Assembly: GCA_050692915.1 (NCBI GenBank)
Contig: JBOGVU010000044.1
Span: 1 to 21,876 of the forward strand
Length of the DNA stretch: 21,876 nucleotides
Direction of reading: 5' to 3'
Source: CALAEC01 sp050692915
Lineage (GTDB): Bacteria; Actinomycetota; UBA4738; CALAEC01
Within the stretch, counting starts at the first letter, position 1. Each line of letters begins with the position of its first letter. Positions 13,777 through 20,306 of this stretch are shown piece after piece. Made by a program: the position numbers and the translations under genes. The notes below the pieces were generated by a model, which saw only the letters and a list, made by a program, of their open reading frames with translations, was not told the origin of the DNA and ran no database searches.

Positions 13777-14817
13777 CTACTCTGAGGAAGCGTGTCCGAA
13801 GCCAAGGAGGACAGGGCTAACCATTTGATGATTCAGGGTACGGCGTACGTCTGCTGCCGTCACCTCGGCCTGGTTCGACAGCTCCCTGAGCTTGTCAACG
13901 GAGAAGGCTGCGATCAGCAGCAACTCGCCTCCTCCATCTGGCAATTCCTGCCACAACCTGATGTCGATGTACGTGAGCCGTGGAGCCACACGGAAAGCTC
14001 TTCTTGCGATGTCGTACACGAGAACAAGGCAAGTATCGAAGGGATTCGCAGCGCTGGTCACTAATAGGGGAGTAATTGCGGCATGGATGAAGGCGCGTCC
14101 GGTTTCGCTGACGGTTGGACGCAACTCGATGCTGGCTTCGAGGCTGGATCCTCCCTGACTGATCTGGATAGGTGGCCCGTTCTGGAAGGCCGTACCAAGT
14201 CGCTCCTCCAATCCGAGCCTTCTTGCCTTCGTCCACTGCCTCTCCTTCGATGGGGTTCCCGTCTCCTCGTCTAGTTGAAGCTGCTTTGTCTTTGCGGCTT
14301 CCTCTTGTTGGGCGATATCAAAACTCTCCAAGAGCAAGGCGCCAGTTTGCATGAAGGCGAATAGGCCAGAGAGCAGGAGTGCCCAACCGTAATGAGTCGG
14401 TTCGGGTGTCCAACCTCCAAGGATCCAGGGAAGGCCCAGGATCAACACGATCCAGGCTCCCACGGATATTAGGTAGCCCCTAGGGAATCGGCGGCCAAAT
14501 GTCTTCCGTATCCCCCAGCCCTGCACAGCGAATTGGACAGCTGCAATCAGGAGATAGATGCCGAGCGCGATGAAGAGGAACCTCATCCAGAAGGGGCTAA
14601 GTGCCACTAGGCCAACAGCGATTCCGAGGGCGAGCGAGAACAGGAGCAAGATCAGTTTGGACATGGACCGAATGAAGGGCTCAACCTGTTCCCGCGTGTA
14701 CTGGATTCGGCCCAGGCCGGTCTCCAGGAAGTAGTAGATGCCGACGAAGAGAAGACCGATCAGCGTTGCTGAAATCTGCGCGGCGACCAGCAGATAGTCA
14801 TCGGATACCGGATTCAT
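13777..14817 (-). CDS. Multi-pass membrane protein with C-terminal soluble domain, unknown
   Basis: A 346-residue protein. Five hydrophobic helices occupy the N-terminal half: about 8-30 (LLVAAQISATLIGLLFVGIY), 50-71, 76-96, 106-126 and 137-160. The remainder is soluble: a charged linker (EEAAKTKQLQLDEETG) and an alpha/beta region up to about residue 346. I recognise no family. ATG 14817 is used because the first helix starts soon after; the frame extends upstream to 15039 but that part overlaps the att-like repeats and has no helix. GC is clearly lower than in core genes, so it is probably acquired. It could be the membrane part of an immunity or defence system, but nothing in the sequence proves this. 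Confidence 0.6.
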   Translation of the reverse strand: MNPVSDDYLLVAAQISATLIGLLFVGIYYFLETGLGRIQYTREQVEPFIRSMSKLILLLFSLALGIAVGLVALSPFWMRFLFIALGIYLLIAAVQFAVQGWGIRKTFGRRFPRGYLISVGAWIVLILGLPWILGGWTPEPTHYGWALLLSGLFAFMQTGALLLESFDIAQQEEAAKTKQLQLDEETGTPSKERQWTKARRLGLEERLGTAFQNGPPIQISQGGSSLEASIELRPTVSETGRAFIHAAITPLLVTSAANPFDTCLVLVYDIARRAFRVAPRLTYIDIRLWQELPDGGGELLLIAAFSVDKLRELSNQAEVTAADVRRTLNHQMVSPVLLGFGHASSE

Positions 14818-14937
14818 CTCAGACGTTCTTGTAGCACGGGGGTCTGACAAGTACACCCAGCGGTCGAGATGCCCAGGGAAGCGTCGCGATTTGGGACCGC
14901 GTGGCACCCACGAGAGCCTTAGGGACCTTGCCTTGCT

Positions 14938-14959
14938 GAGATTCCGCAGAGATTCCGCG
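14938..14959. repeat. Tandem 11-bp repeat left of the tRNA-Val fragment
   Basis: GAGATTCCGCA directly followed by GAGATTCCGCG. It is the same unit as at 18992-19013, and similar to 9018-9039, but here it lies about 105 bases on the left of the tRNA fragment instead of about 70 bases to the right. Confidence 0.55.
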
Positions 14960-15064
14960 ACAGGTCGAAAAGCGACGCGCAGCGTCGAAAGGTATCGATC
15001 GACAAACCCGCAGTTCGTCGTGAATGATTCCCGCTCCACCGCAGGTCAGCGGATTCCCCTGAAT

Positions 15065-15113
15065 CGCCCTTACAAGGCGGAGGTCGGTGGTTCGAAACCA
15101 CCAGCGCCCACCA
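15065..15113 (+). repeat. tRNA-Val(UAC) 3' fragment, probable attachment-site scar
   Basis: From the anticodon stem onward this matches a bacterial tRNA-Val: CGCC-CTTACAA-GGCG with TAC at 15071-15073, T-arm GGTGG-TTCGAAA-CCACC, then AGCGCCCACCA with CCA encoded. The 5' acceptor strand and D-arm are absent upstream. Integrases that use tRNA genes leave exactly such 3' copies at element ends. It differs at three bases from the copy at 18876. Confidence 0.75.
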
Positions 15114-15249
15114 AGACTCTCCCCAGGTCAACCAGTGTTTTGGCGACCTCCGGTGAATCGATGGAATACCGCGAAACGGACAGCGGGGCTAGCAAAAAGG
15201 AAGCACCCGGGATCCGATGAGCTACTCCGGTGAGGGGTGGTGTCCACGC

Positions 15250-15267
15250 CATACCGGGGAGGGTATG
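15250..15267. promoter_or_regulatory. Inverted repeat upstream of the HEPN cassette
   Basis: CATACC-ggggag-GGTATG, six perfect pairs around a six-base centre, about 125 bases before the first -10 box. It could be an operator for one of the winged-helix proteins of the cassette; that is only a suggestion. Confidence 0.3.
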
Positions 15268-15389
15268 CGCGCACGGCGGCGCATCCTGTGGCGATACGTC
15301 TCGGCCACGTCGGCGAACGAAAGTTCGGCTCCGCGCCGGGGATCGGCGCAGGGGAGTTTACGCAGCATGGGAGAGAGGATGCTCCATGC

Positions 15390-15395
15390 TACACT
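15390..15395 (+). promoter_or_regulatory. -10 box for a leaderless HEPN cassette transcript
   Basis: TGCTACACT (extended -10, hexamer TACACT) followed by seven bases and GTG 15403. It is nearly identical to TGCTAGACT before dgt, so the cassette appears fitted to the host's leaderless promoter style. Confidence 0.5.
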
Positions 15396-15402
15396 CTGTG
15401 CT

Positions 15403-16371
15403 GTGGCAGCGAGTACGATCAGGATCGCGCAGGTCCCCGTCGCGACGCTCGGCGCCTTCCTGGAGGCGTGCGCGGGGCACCCGACGGACGACCTCGAGGA
15501 CCTCGCCGAGTTTGCCGGGTTCAGCCTCTCGACCGCGAAGCGGGCCGTGCCGACGCTCGAGTCGTTCGGGCTCGTCGGCCGCGATGGCTCTGGCCGCTAC
15601 GTGGCCACGGCCGACGGCGTGCGAAGGGGCATGGACCCGGATGCCCGCGAGCAGGTCATCCGGCGCGGCCTGCTCGGCTACCGCCCCTTCGAGATGCTCG
15701 TGGAGGGCCTGGCGCTCGGGGAGGACGTGGACGCGGCGATCAGGAAGGCGCTGAGCCTCCTCGACCTCCCGCGGTCCGAAGCGCCGAAGCTCAGGACGCT
15801 GCTCCGCTGGGGCGAGGACCTGAGCGTCCTGGAGTCTGATAACGGAAGCGTGAAGCTCCTCGCCGAGCTGGGGACAGAGTCGGTGGAGGCGGTCGGCCCG
15901 CTCTCCCCGGAGGACGTGGAGTCCGAGGCGAGGGCCCGGCTATTCAACGCCCGCCGCCTCGGCAGGGACGCGAACAACTACCTGGACGAGACGGACCGCT
16001 CCCTCCTGGCGGAGGCCCTGCTCAAGCACTCGCGGGACCCACGCGGGTCGATCGACGACTCGGGACAGGCGCTGGAGGACTTCCTCCGTGAGGTCGCAGA
16101 CGAGAGGGGGCTCGCTCAGGAGGCCGGGAAGCGTAACGGGGCCGGGCAGCTCGCCGAGATGCTCAGGACGAACGGCGTGATTCACAACCACCACCAGAAG
16201 ATGGTCGAGGCCCCGGCGACAATCCGCAACGCAGCGGGGCACCGCAAGGACAAGAAGACGCTCGCGCCTTGGGAGCTCACCCCGGGCGGGGCGTTCGCGG
16301 CGCACGCGATGACGCTGACAGCGATCCGCTCGATCCACCACTTCATGAAGAACGGGAGACAGACGATATGA
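15403..16371 (+). CDS. Winged-helix protein with HEPN-like C-terminus (cassette gene A)
   Basis: A 322-residue protein. Residues 29-72 form a winged helix: DLAEFAGFSLSTAKRAVPTLESFGLV, then a GSGRYVAT wing. The middle (about 75-200) is helical. The C-terminal part (about 215-320) is all-helical and contains IRNAAGH: R275-N276-x3-H280, the Rx4-6H motif of HEPN ribonucleases with the usual polar residue after Arg. A following ELTPGGAFAAHAMTL helix is as in abortive-infection C-terminal domains. HEPN proteins commonly cut RNA in defence and toxin systems. GTG 15403 is preferred because of the -10 box seven bases upstream; ATG 15379 in frame lacks spacing for a ribosome site. Its stop overlaps gene B as ATGA. 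The HEPN call is from motif and context, not a profile search. Confidence 0.65.
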   Translation: MAASTIRIAQVPVATLGAFLEACAGHPTDDLEDLAEFAGFSLSTAKRAVPTLESFGLVGRDGSGRYVATADGVRRGMDPDAREQVIRRGLLGYRPFEMLVEGLALGEDVDAAIRKALSLLDLPRSEAPKLRTLLRWGEDLSVLESDNGSVKLLAELGTESVEAVGPLSPEDVESEARARLFNARRLGRDANNYLDETDRSLLAEALLKHSRDPRGSIDDSGQALEDFLREVADERGLAQEAGKRNGAGQLAEMLRTNGVIHNHHQKMVEAPATIRNAAGHRKDKKTLAPWELTPGGAFAAHAMTLTAIRSIHHFMKNGRQTI

Positions 16372-17075
16372 GCACGAAGTCTAGGAAGCCTAAGAGCCCG
16401 CCCACCCCGTCACGCGCCCTCGGGGACTGCGTGGCGGACGTGAGGAAGCTCTACGAGGAGTACAGCCACGGCACGTTCCAGAAGCCCGAGATCGCGTCAA
16501 AGCTCGACCTCTCCGCCGGATCGGGGCCGTTCGCCGCTCGCCTGTTCACGCTTAAGGAGTACGGGCTCCTCAGCCAGAGCGGATCCGACTACAAGGTCAG
16601 CGACCTGTTCATGACGCTGAACTCGGCGGACAAGAACGAGTCGAAGTTTAAGCAGGCGGCGCTGGACGCCATCCGAAAGTCGGACATCTTCCGCGAGCTG
16701 CTCGACCATTTCAAGAGCAAGCTTCCCTCGCTCGACGGCGTCGCCACCAGGCTCGAAAACCAGAAGCGCTTCAACGCCGAGCGCGCGAAGCTCGTAGCGA
16801 CTGTGCTGGAGAAGTCGCTGCACTACGCCGGCCTCCTCGACGGCTCGAACAACATACTCCCCATCCGCGACACGCCGGGGGCGGACGGCGATCAGCCCGA
16901 CCGTCAGGAGCCCGATGCGGACCGTGGTCCGACCGACGAGAAGCTCCCGCCGAACACGCTCGGCGTGGAAATCCCGGTCGGGGATGGGCGCAAGGTCATC
17001 ATCCGGTACCCGCAGGACCTCTCCGCCGAGGAGGCCAAGAAGGTCGGCGCCGTGCTGGCCGCGATCGTCGCGTAG
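16368..17075 (+). CDS. Winged-helix protein, partner of the HEPN gene (cassette gene B)
   Basis: A 235-residue protein. A basic N-terminal tail (1-16) precedes a winged-helix region at about 20-82: FQKPEIASKLDLSAGSGPFA, then LFTLKEYGLLSQSGSDYKVSDL. A helical block follows (about 92-160: AALDAIRKSDIFRELLDHF ... KLVATVLEKSLHYAGLL), a layout like DUF5343-type regulators. Then comes an acidic Asp/Pro-rich linker (165-195) and a compact end module (about 200-235: VEIPVGDGRKVIIRYPQDLSAEEA) often seen at the end of bacterial winged-helix proteins. ATG 16368 overlaps the stop of gene A. With gene A it forms a two-gene operon; the roles (toxin and regulator/antitoxin, or sensor and effector) are inference. 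Confidence 0.65.
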   Translation: MSTKSRKPKSPPTPSRALGDCVADVRKLYEEYSHGTFQKPEIASKLDLSAGSGPFAARLFTLKEYGLLSQSGSDYKVSDLFMTLNSADKNESKFKQAALDAIRKSDIFRELLDHFKSKLPSLDGVATRLENQKRFNAERAKLVATVLEKSLHYAGLLDGSNNILPIRDTPGADGDQPDRQEPDADRGPTDEKLPPNTLGVEIPVGDGRKVIIRYPQDLSAEEAKKVGAVLAAIVA

Positions 17076-17339
17076 TGGCCGTCCCCCGCCACCGGGGCGG
17101 AGGCCGCTCCCGCGCCTTCCTCAATTCATCCTTATCGAGTTCTGGCGGCGTACCGCGTGAGGTCGCCGGGCCTGAACTACGATTTGCTTGATGGGCGGGT
17201 TCGTCGGGGGCAGACAACAGTCAAGTCCAAATGCCTTTGCAAGAACGTCAGAGGTTTGGGGATCTGAGGCCCCCGTCAACGGAACGGTTGCTGGCGGAGG
17301 GGGTCATGGGGCGTGGCTGACTCAGGGCTGAGGGAGGTC

Positions 17340-17915
17340 TCAGATGCTGGCGTCCAGCATCCGGCGGATGGTCCTGAAGTCCTGTCGGTACAGCGTGAGC
17401 TTGCGCTGGTTCCGCAAGACGTAGGAAGGGTGGAACGTCGGAAGGACGGCGCGGTCTCGCCAGCTGAATCGCTGACCATGCACTTCGGTGATCTTGTATC
17501 CCCCGTCAAGGAACCTACCCATCGGGATCTCGCCAAGTGGGATGATGAGCCTCGGATTGACCAGCCGGATCTGCTCGTTGAGCCAAGGCATGCACGCCGC
17601 GATTTCACTGGGAGAAGGGTGCCGGTTCTTCGGAGGGATGTGCCCAGTAACAGGTCTGTGCTTGATGACGTTCGCGAGGTAGACAGCTTCACGCCGGATC
17701 CCTACCTCGCAGAGCATGCCGCTCAGCAGCACCCCGGAGACACCGACGAACGGCTCGCCCAGCTCGTCTTCGAGCTCCCCAGGACCTTCGCCGATGAACA
17801 TGAGTTCAGCATTGGGATCACCGGACCCGAAGACCAGGGTCTTGCCTTCCCACAGCGGGCACAGTCGGCATGAACTCGCCGCCGCTCCCACATCGGCTAG
17901 AGACTGCGCTCCCAC
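17340..17915 (-). CDS. Family 4-like uracil-DNA glycosylase (iron-sulfur type)
   Basis: A 191-residue base-excision repair enzyme that removes uracil from DNA. Motifs seen: C16-x2-C19 (SCRLCPL); active-site motif ELMFIGEGPGELED with GEPFVG after it (about 37-58); NVIKHRP; the PxxxEIAACMPWL block (C108); and THE-terminal motif HPSYVLR (H162). Family 4 enzymes hold a 4Fe-4S cluster with four cysteines; here the third position, usually NVxKCRP, is His86. GTG 17915 is used because GGGAGGGAG lies just upstream and the length then fits the family; ATG 17966 would add 17 residues. It lies convergent to the HEPN cassette within the tRNA-Val bracket. UdgX is less likely because its KRRIH insert is absent. 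Confidence 0.85.
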   Translation of the reverse strand: MGAQSLADVGAAASSCRLCPLWEGKTLVFGSGDPNAELMFIGEGPGELEDELGEPFVGVSGVLLSGMLCEVGIRREAVYLANVIKHRPVTGHIPPKNRHPSPSEIAACMPWLNEQIRLVNPRLIIPLGEIPMGRFLDGGYKITEVHGQRFSWRDRAVLPTFHPSYVLRNQRKLTLYRQDFRTIRRMLDASI

Positions 17916-18164
17916 GACCGCTCCCTCCCGGTATTCAACGGTGTGGCATTGCGGCGTTCCTCCCATCGTCTGCGTTCGATGTCGCTTTGAAGGTCATATC
18001 AGCCACCGAAGCGGTCGGAACGCGTGGTAACCCAGTCAATTGTTTTCGCCCTGTGACCTGGGATTCTCTACGGCGCCCCGCATGGGCGGAGGTGCTCCGA
18101 CGCAGTTCGTGGGATCGGGGAAGGATGCCTCAGCTGCTCGGGTGGCACACTTCCCTGGGTCCGG

Positions 18165-18464
18165 TCAGGCTCGCTCGTCGATCGTGACTTCCCAGCGCTC
18201 GACGCCGACGACCTCGGACCCCTCGATAGAGCCGATGGCCTGGCCCCGCATCGCGTCGGCGGCCTCGTCGCTCGCCGCCATGGCCTCCTTGCTCTCCCAC
18301 AGCGTCGCGGACCATCCGTCCCCAGTCTCCCGGTTCGCGAGGGAGAGGATGCCCTTGAATCCCGGGAGCTCCCGCGCACGAGGGATCACCTGATCCCGGA
18401 TCACCTGCGTCGCCTGATCGACGGACTCGGGCGGGGCCTTGACCTTCGTTACCCGCGCATGCAT
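18165..18464 (-). CDS. ABM-type monooxygenase-like protein
   Basis: A 99-residue protein with the ferredoxin-like ABM (antibiotic biosynthesis monooxygenase) pattern. A first strand MHARVTKVKA is followed by a helix with QATQVIRDQVIPRARELPGF, strands GILSLANRETGDGWSATLWESKEAM, and a second helix leading to the final strand GVERWEVTIDE. Members are small dimeric oxygenases or heme/quinol-binding proteins; many have no known substrate. ATG 18464 follows AGGAGA by about six bases. A TAGACT -10 box on the same strand lies about 35 bases upstream. Its neighbour downstream is the uracil-DNA glycosylase on the same strand, but some 250 bases away. Confidence 0.7.
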   Translation of the reverse strand: MHARVTKVKAPPESVDQATQVIRDQVIPRARELPGFKGILSLANRETGDGWSATLWESKEAMAASDEAADAMRGQAIGSIEGSEVVGVERWEVTIDERA

Positions 18465-18498
18465 GGGAGTCTCCTCTCTCGTGGCCCTTCCGCCGTGA

Positions 18499-18504
18499 AG
18501 TCTA
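18499..18504 (-). promoter_or_regulatory. -10 box of the ABM gene
   Basis: On the minus strand TAGACT, with TTGCTG 18 bases upstream as a weak -35. This gives a leader of about 28 bases that holds the AGGAGA ribosome site, unlike the leaderless genes. Confidence 0.45.
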
Positions 18505-18875
18505 CTCCGCGGCACCTTGAGGCAGCAATGAGGCGCGAGGGGAAGCCGGGGTCTGCGAGGGGGAGGCCCCACCCAAGGAGAGCCGCCGGCGTTGGAGGAA
18601 CTGCGGTGGAGGCGGGCCTGCACCTTGACCTTGCCCGCCTCGTCGCTTGACGCTGGCCACGGACCGATTAGCGGTGTACGTTCGGTTCCGGTCAACCCGC
18701 CGACACAAGCGCGAAGGGACTCCGTGTCGCTTAGTTCACTCGGCAAACAGATTAAGCAAAAAGTACGCATAACCCATCCCAGGCGACTGCAGCGGACCGC
18801 AGTCATTCGATTCCCTGAGGAGGCGCTGACCTCGGTCTTCGCCCATTTCTGCAGGTAGACGCTCCGCTCGGGATG
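18505..18875. other. About 370 bases without a supported gene
   Basis: Between the ABM promoter and the second tRNA-Val fragment I see no coding signal on either strand. A short AT-rich patch (about 18745-18780, including AAGCAAAAAGTACGCATAA) stands out in an otherwise GC-rich stretch; it may hold an element end or promoter, but nothing specific can be named. Confidence 0.4.
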
Positions 18876-18923
18876 GCCCTTACAAGGCGGAGGCCGGTGG
18901 TTCGATCCCACCAGCGCCCACCA
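18876..18923 (+). repeat. Second tRNA-Val(UAC) 3' fragment, probable attachment-site scar
   Basis: GCC-CTTACAA-GGCGG (TAC at 18881-18883), T-arm GGTGG-TTCGATC-CCACC, then AGCGCCCACCA. Again there is no D-arm or 5' acceptor. It is in the same orientation as the copy at 15065, with three base differences. GCAGGT precedes the shared core at the same distance (25 bases) in both copies (15041 and 18851). Confidence 0.75.
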
Positions 18924-19073
18924 GGCGTTTACGCAGGTCAAGGGGCGTTTTTCGCGTTGTCCCGGCCCTCGGGAATGACGGCTGGCTGCGGGAGATTCCG
19001 CACAGATTCCGCAGATGTCCGGCGGAGCGTTCGCACAGGCGTTCGGCAAGCGGTAGCGGGACGCGCAGGTCAA
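18880..19073 (-). pseudogene. Possible integrase 3' remnant ending in the tRNA-Val fragment
   Basis: On the minus strand one frame reads AGHLRNLCGISRSQPSFPR and ends LVGAGGIEPPASAL at a TAA formed by the tRNA anticodon region. Tyrosine recombinase genes that target tRNA-Val often end this way. No catalytic residues remain, and part of the apparent similarity is simply the translated 11-bp repeats and the tRNA itself, so this is tentative. Confidence 0.35.
18992..19013. repeat. Tandem 11-bp repeat right of the second tRNA-Val fragment
   Basis: GAGATTCCGCA directly followed by CAGATTCCGCA, 69 bases after the tRNA fragment. This is the same distance and side as the 9018 repeat relative to tRNA-Met, supporting a shared role in recombination. 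Confidence 0.55.
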
Positions 19074-19111
19074 GTTGCCGATACCTCGCTCGACGCAGAA
19101 TCGGAGCTGAG

Positions 19112-19279
19112 ATGAACGCAGATGAGACTACTCTCAAACAGGCCGCCCGTCGGCTGGTCAGGGAGAGTCGGACTGCTCAGGGGCTGCCCGCGAAGGTCAG
19201 GGATCCTGTCGTGATCAGGAGAGTGGCGGCTCTCCTACGAGACAGGCGGCACGGTCCGCCCGGCGAGCCGAACGGATAA
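19112..19279 (+). CDS. Small 55-residue protein, unknown
   Basis: ATG 19112 to TAA 19277-19279, too short for the usual length cut-off. The translation is amphipathic and basic: KQAARRLVRESRTAQGLP, then VRDPVVIRRVAALLRDRRHG. The layout (helix, GLPxxVxDPxxxxRVAxLL) resembles short proteins I associate with actinobacterial mobile elements, but I cannot name the family. GGAG lies six bases before the ATG. It sits just outside the second tRNA-Val scar. Confidence 0.5.
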   Translation: MNADETTLKQAARRLVRESRTAQGLPAKVRDPVVIRRVAALLRDRRHGPPGEPNG

Positions 19280-19428
19280 CCGAGGAGATCAGGCACCTGG
19301 TAGCGGTCTCCGGCCACAACGGACCCATGGCTCATCTCCCGAACAATCCTTAGGGGAAACCTGCTGGTGAGGCCGGCGATCGGAATAGATGCACCCTCCA
19401 CGCCCAGGCCATCTGCGACCATCGGAGG

Positions 19429-19722
19429 GTGCGGCGGCTCAAGGTCGAGTACCGGGGGGAGCAGACCGGCCAGCCGGAGATCCGGGTGACCATCCCGCGC
19501 GGCGCGCGGGCGGGGGCGTGGGCCTTCAGCCACCACCACGCCTTCGTCCCGGACCTGGGGCGGACCGAGTCCGGGTGGTTCGTCACCGCCCCCGACGGCT
19601 CCGAGCTTTTCCGCCCGGCCGTCGCGGGGATGTTCACCACCCTCCGGCCAGTGCTGGAGGAGCTGTTCGGAGCGGAGCAGGTCGAGGAGGTGCTACGGAG
19701 CCTGGTTCGGCACCCGGGGTGA
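19429..19722 (+). CDS. Unknown 97-residue protein
   Basis: A compact, high-GC reading frame with protein-like composition. Strands are at RLKVEYRG and EIRVTIPRG, then come a His-rich AFSHHHAFVPDL, GWFVTAPDGSELFRPAVAG, and a C-terminal helix LRPVLEELFGAEQVEEVLRSL. I recognise no family. The GTG start lies directly on a GGAGG, leaving no proper ribosome-site spacing, so the start may be wrong or the message leaderless. About 150 bases upstream to the 55-residue gene hold nothing I can name. Downstream lies the larC pseudogene. Confidence 0.5.
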   Translation: MRRLKVEYRGEQTGQPEIRVTIPRGARAGAWAFSHHHAFVPDLGRTESGWFVTAPDGSELFRPAVAGMFTTLRPVLEELFGAEQVEEVLRSLVRHPG

Positions 19723-19789
19723 GAGGCGGTCACGGGCGTCCTTGGTCACCGCGGGCCCTTCAGCACTACGGACACGCGCTCGGTCACCG

Positions 19790-20275
19790 ACGTGCGCTCG
19801 CTCGGACTCCAGGTAGGCACCGGGCTCGCTCCCCGAGCGGCCGCTGCGCTTCGCCCTCGCCCTGTACCGCCAGCTGGCCCAGGCAGAGGCCCGGTCCACG
19901 GGACCTCCCCCGAGGTGGTCACGTTCCACGAGGTCGGCACCACCATCTCGGTCGTTGCGGTGGTCGGCGCCCTCGTGGCCCTCGACCACCCCGGCGTCGG
20001 CCCGGTGCTCTCCTCGCCGCGGGCCGCGGGCCGCGGTCTCGTTCCGAAAGAGCACTGCCTCCTCCCGGTCCCCGCTCCCGCCACGCTCGAGCTGCTACGT
20101 GGGGTGCCCCTCGAGCCGAGGGAGGTGGAGGCGGAGCTGGTCTCGCCGACGGGCGTACGGCCCCATCTCGGATGGTCGTGGAGACCGTGGGGGTACGGGG
20201 CCGGCCCCCGCCGGGTGCCATCCCCGAACGCGCTGCGGGTCCTCATCGGGGAGGGCCGGGCGGCAGCGACCCCAG
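19790..20275 (+). pseudogene. larC: Decayed larC (nickel-pincer cofactor protein) remnant
   Basis: The translation in one frame carries LarC features: VHGTSPEVVTFHEVG, ALVALDHPGVGPVLSSP, LLPVPAPATLELLRGVPL and EAELVSPTG. LarC inserts nickel into the pincer cofactor of lactate racemase-type enzymes. The gene is broken. The expected preceding helix (ALYRQLAQAEAR) is one frame off, with the shift near 19890. The block after SPTG is deleted, and MVVETVG / YGAG lie in two frames around an extra G in the run near 20190. The N-terminus and the C-terminal domain are missing. No larB or larE is in the window. Confidence 0.7.
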
Positions 20276-20306
20276 CTCGATATCTATCCGAGGAAGCCCC
20301 CACGTG

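Larger units (their letters stand above)
14818..15402. other. 585-base gap with att-like features and no gene
   Basis: This stretch separates the membrane protein from the HEPN cassette. It holds the tandem 11-bp repeat at 14938-14959, a hairpin CGACGC-gca-GCGTCG at 14973-14987 flanked by direct GTCGAAA repeats (14964-14970, 14984-14990), and the tRNA-Val fragment at 15065-15113. It also holds an inverted repeat CATACC-N6-GGTATG at 15250-15267. Open frames here are short and read through these elements; I see no supported gene. Confidence 0.5.

Noticed and set aside
15065..15113. A functional tRNA-Val
   Set aside because: There is no D-arm and no 5' acceptor strand to pair with AGCGCCC; only the part from the anticodon stem onward is present. 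The same holds for 18876-18923.
15070..15252. An integrase remnant ending LVGAGGFEPPTSAL on the minus strand
   Set aside because: That tail is simply the reverse reading of the tRNA-Val fragment. The residues before it show no recombinase feature, unlike the copy at 18880, which has at least some context.
17080..17110. A terminator hairpin after the HEPN cassette (CCCCG-CCAC-CGGGG)
   Set aside because: The stem is only five pairs in GC-rich DNA and no T-run follows, so it cannot be told from chance.
18592..18858. An 88-codon plus-strand frame
   Set aside because: It has no ribosome site, no recognisable motif and mixed composition, and it covers the opposite-strand upstream region of the ABM gene.
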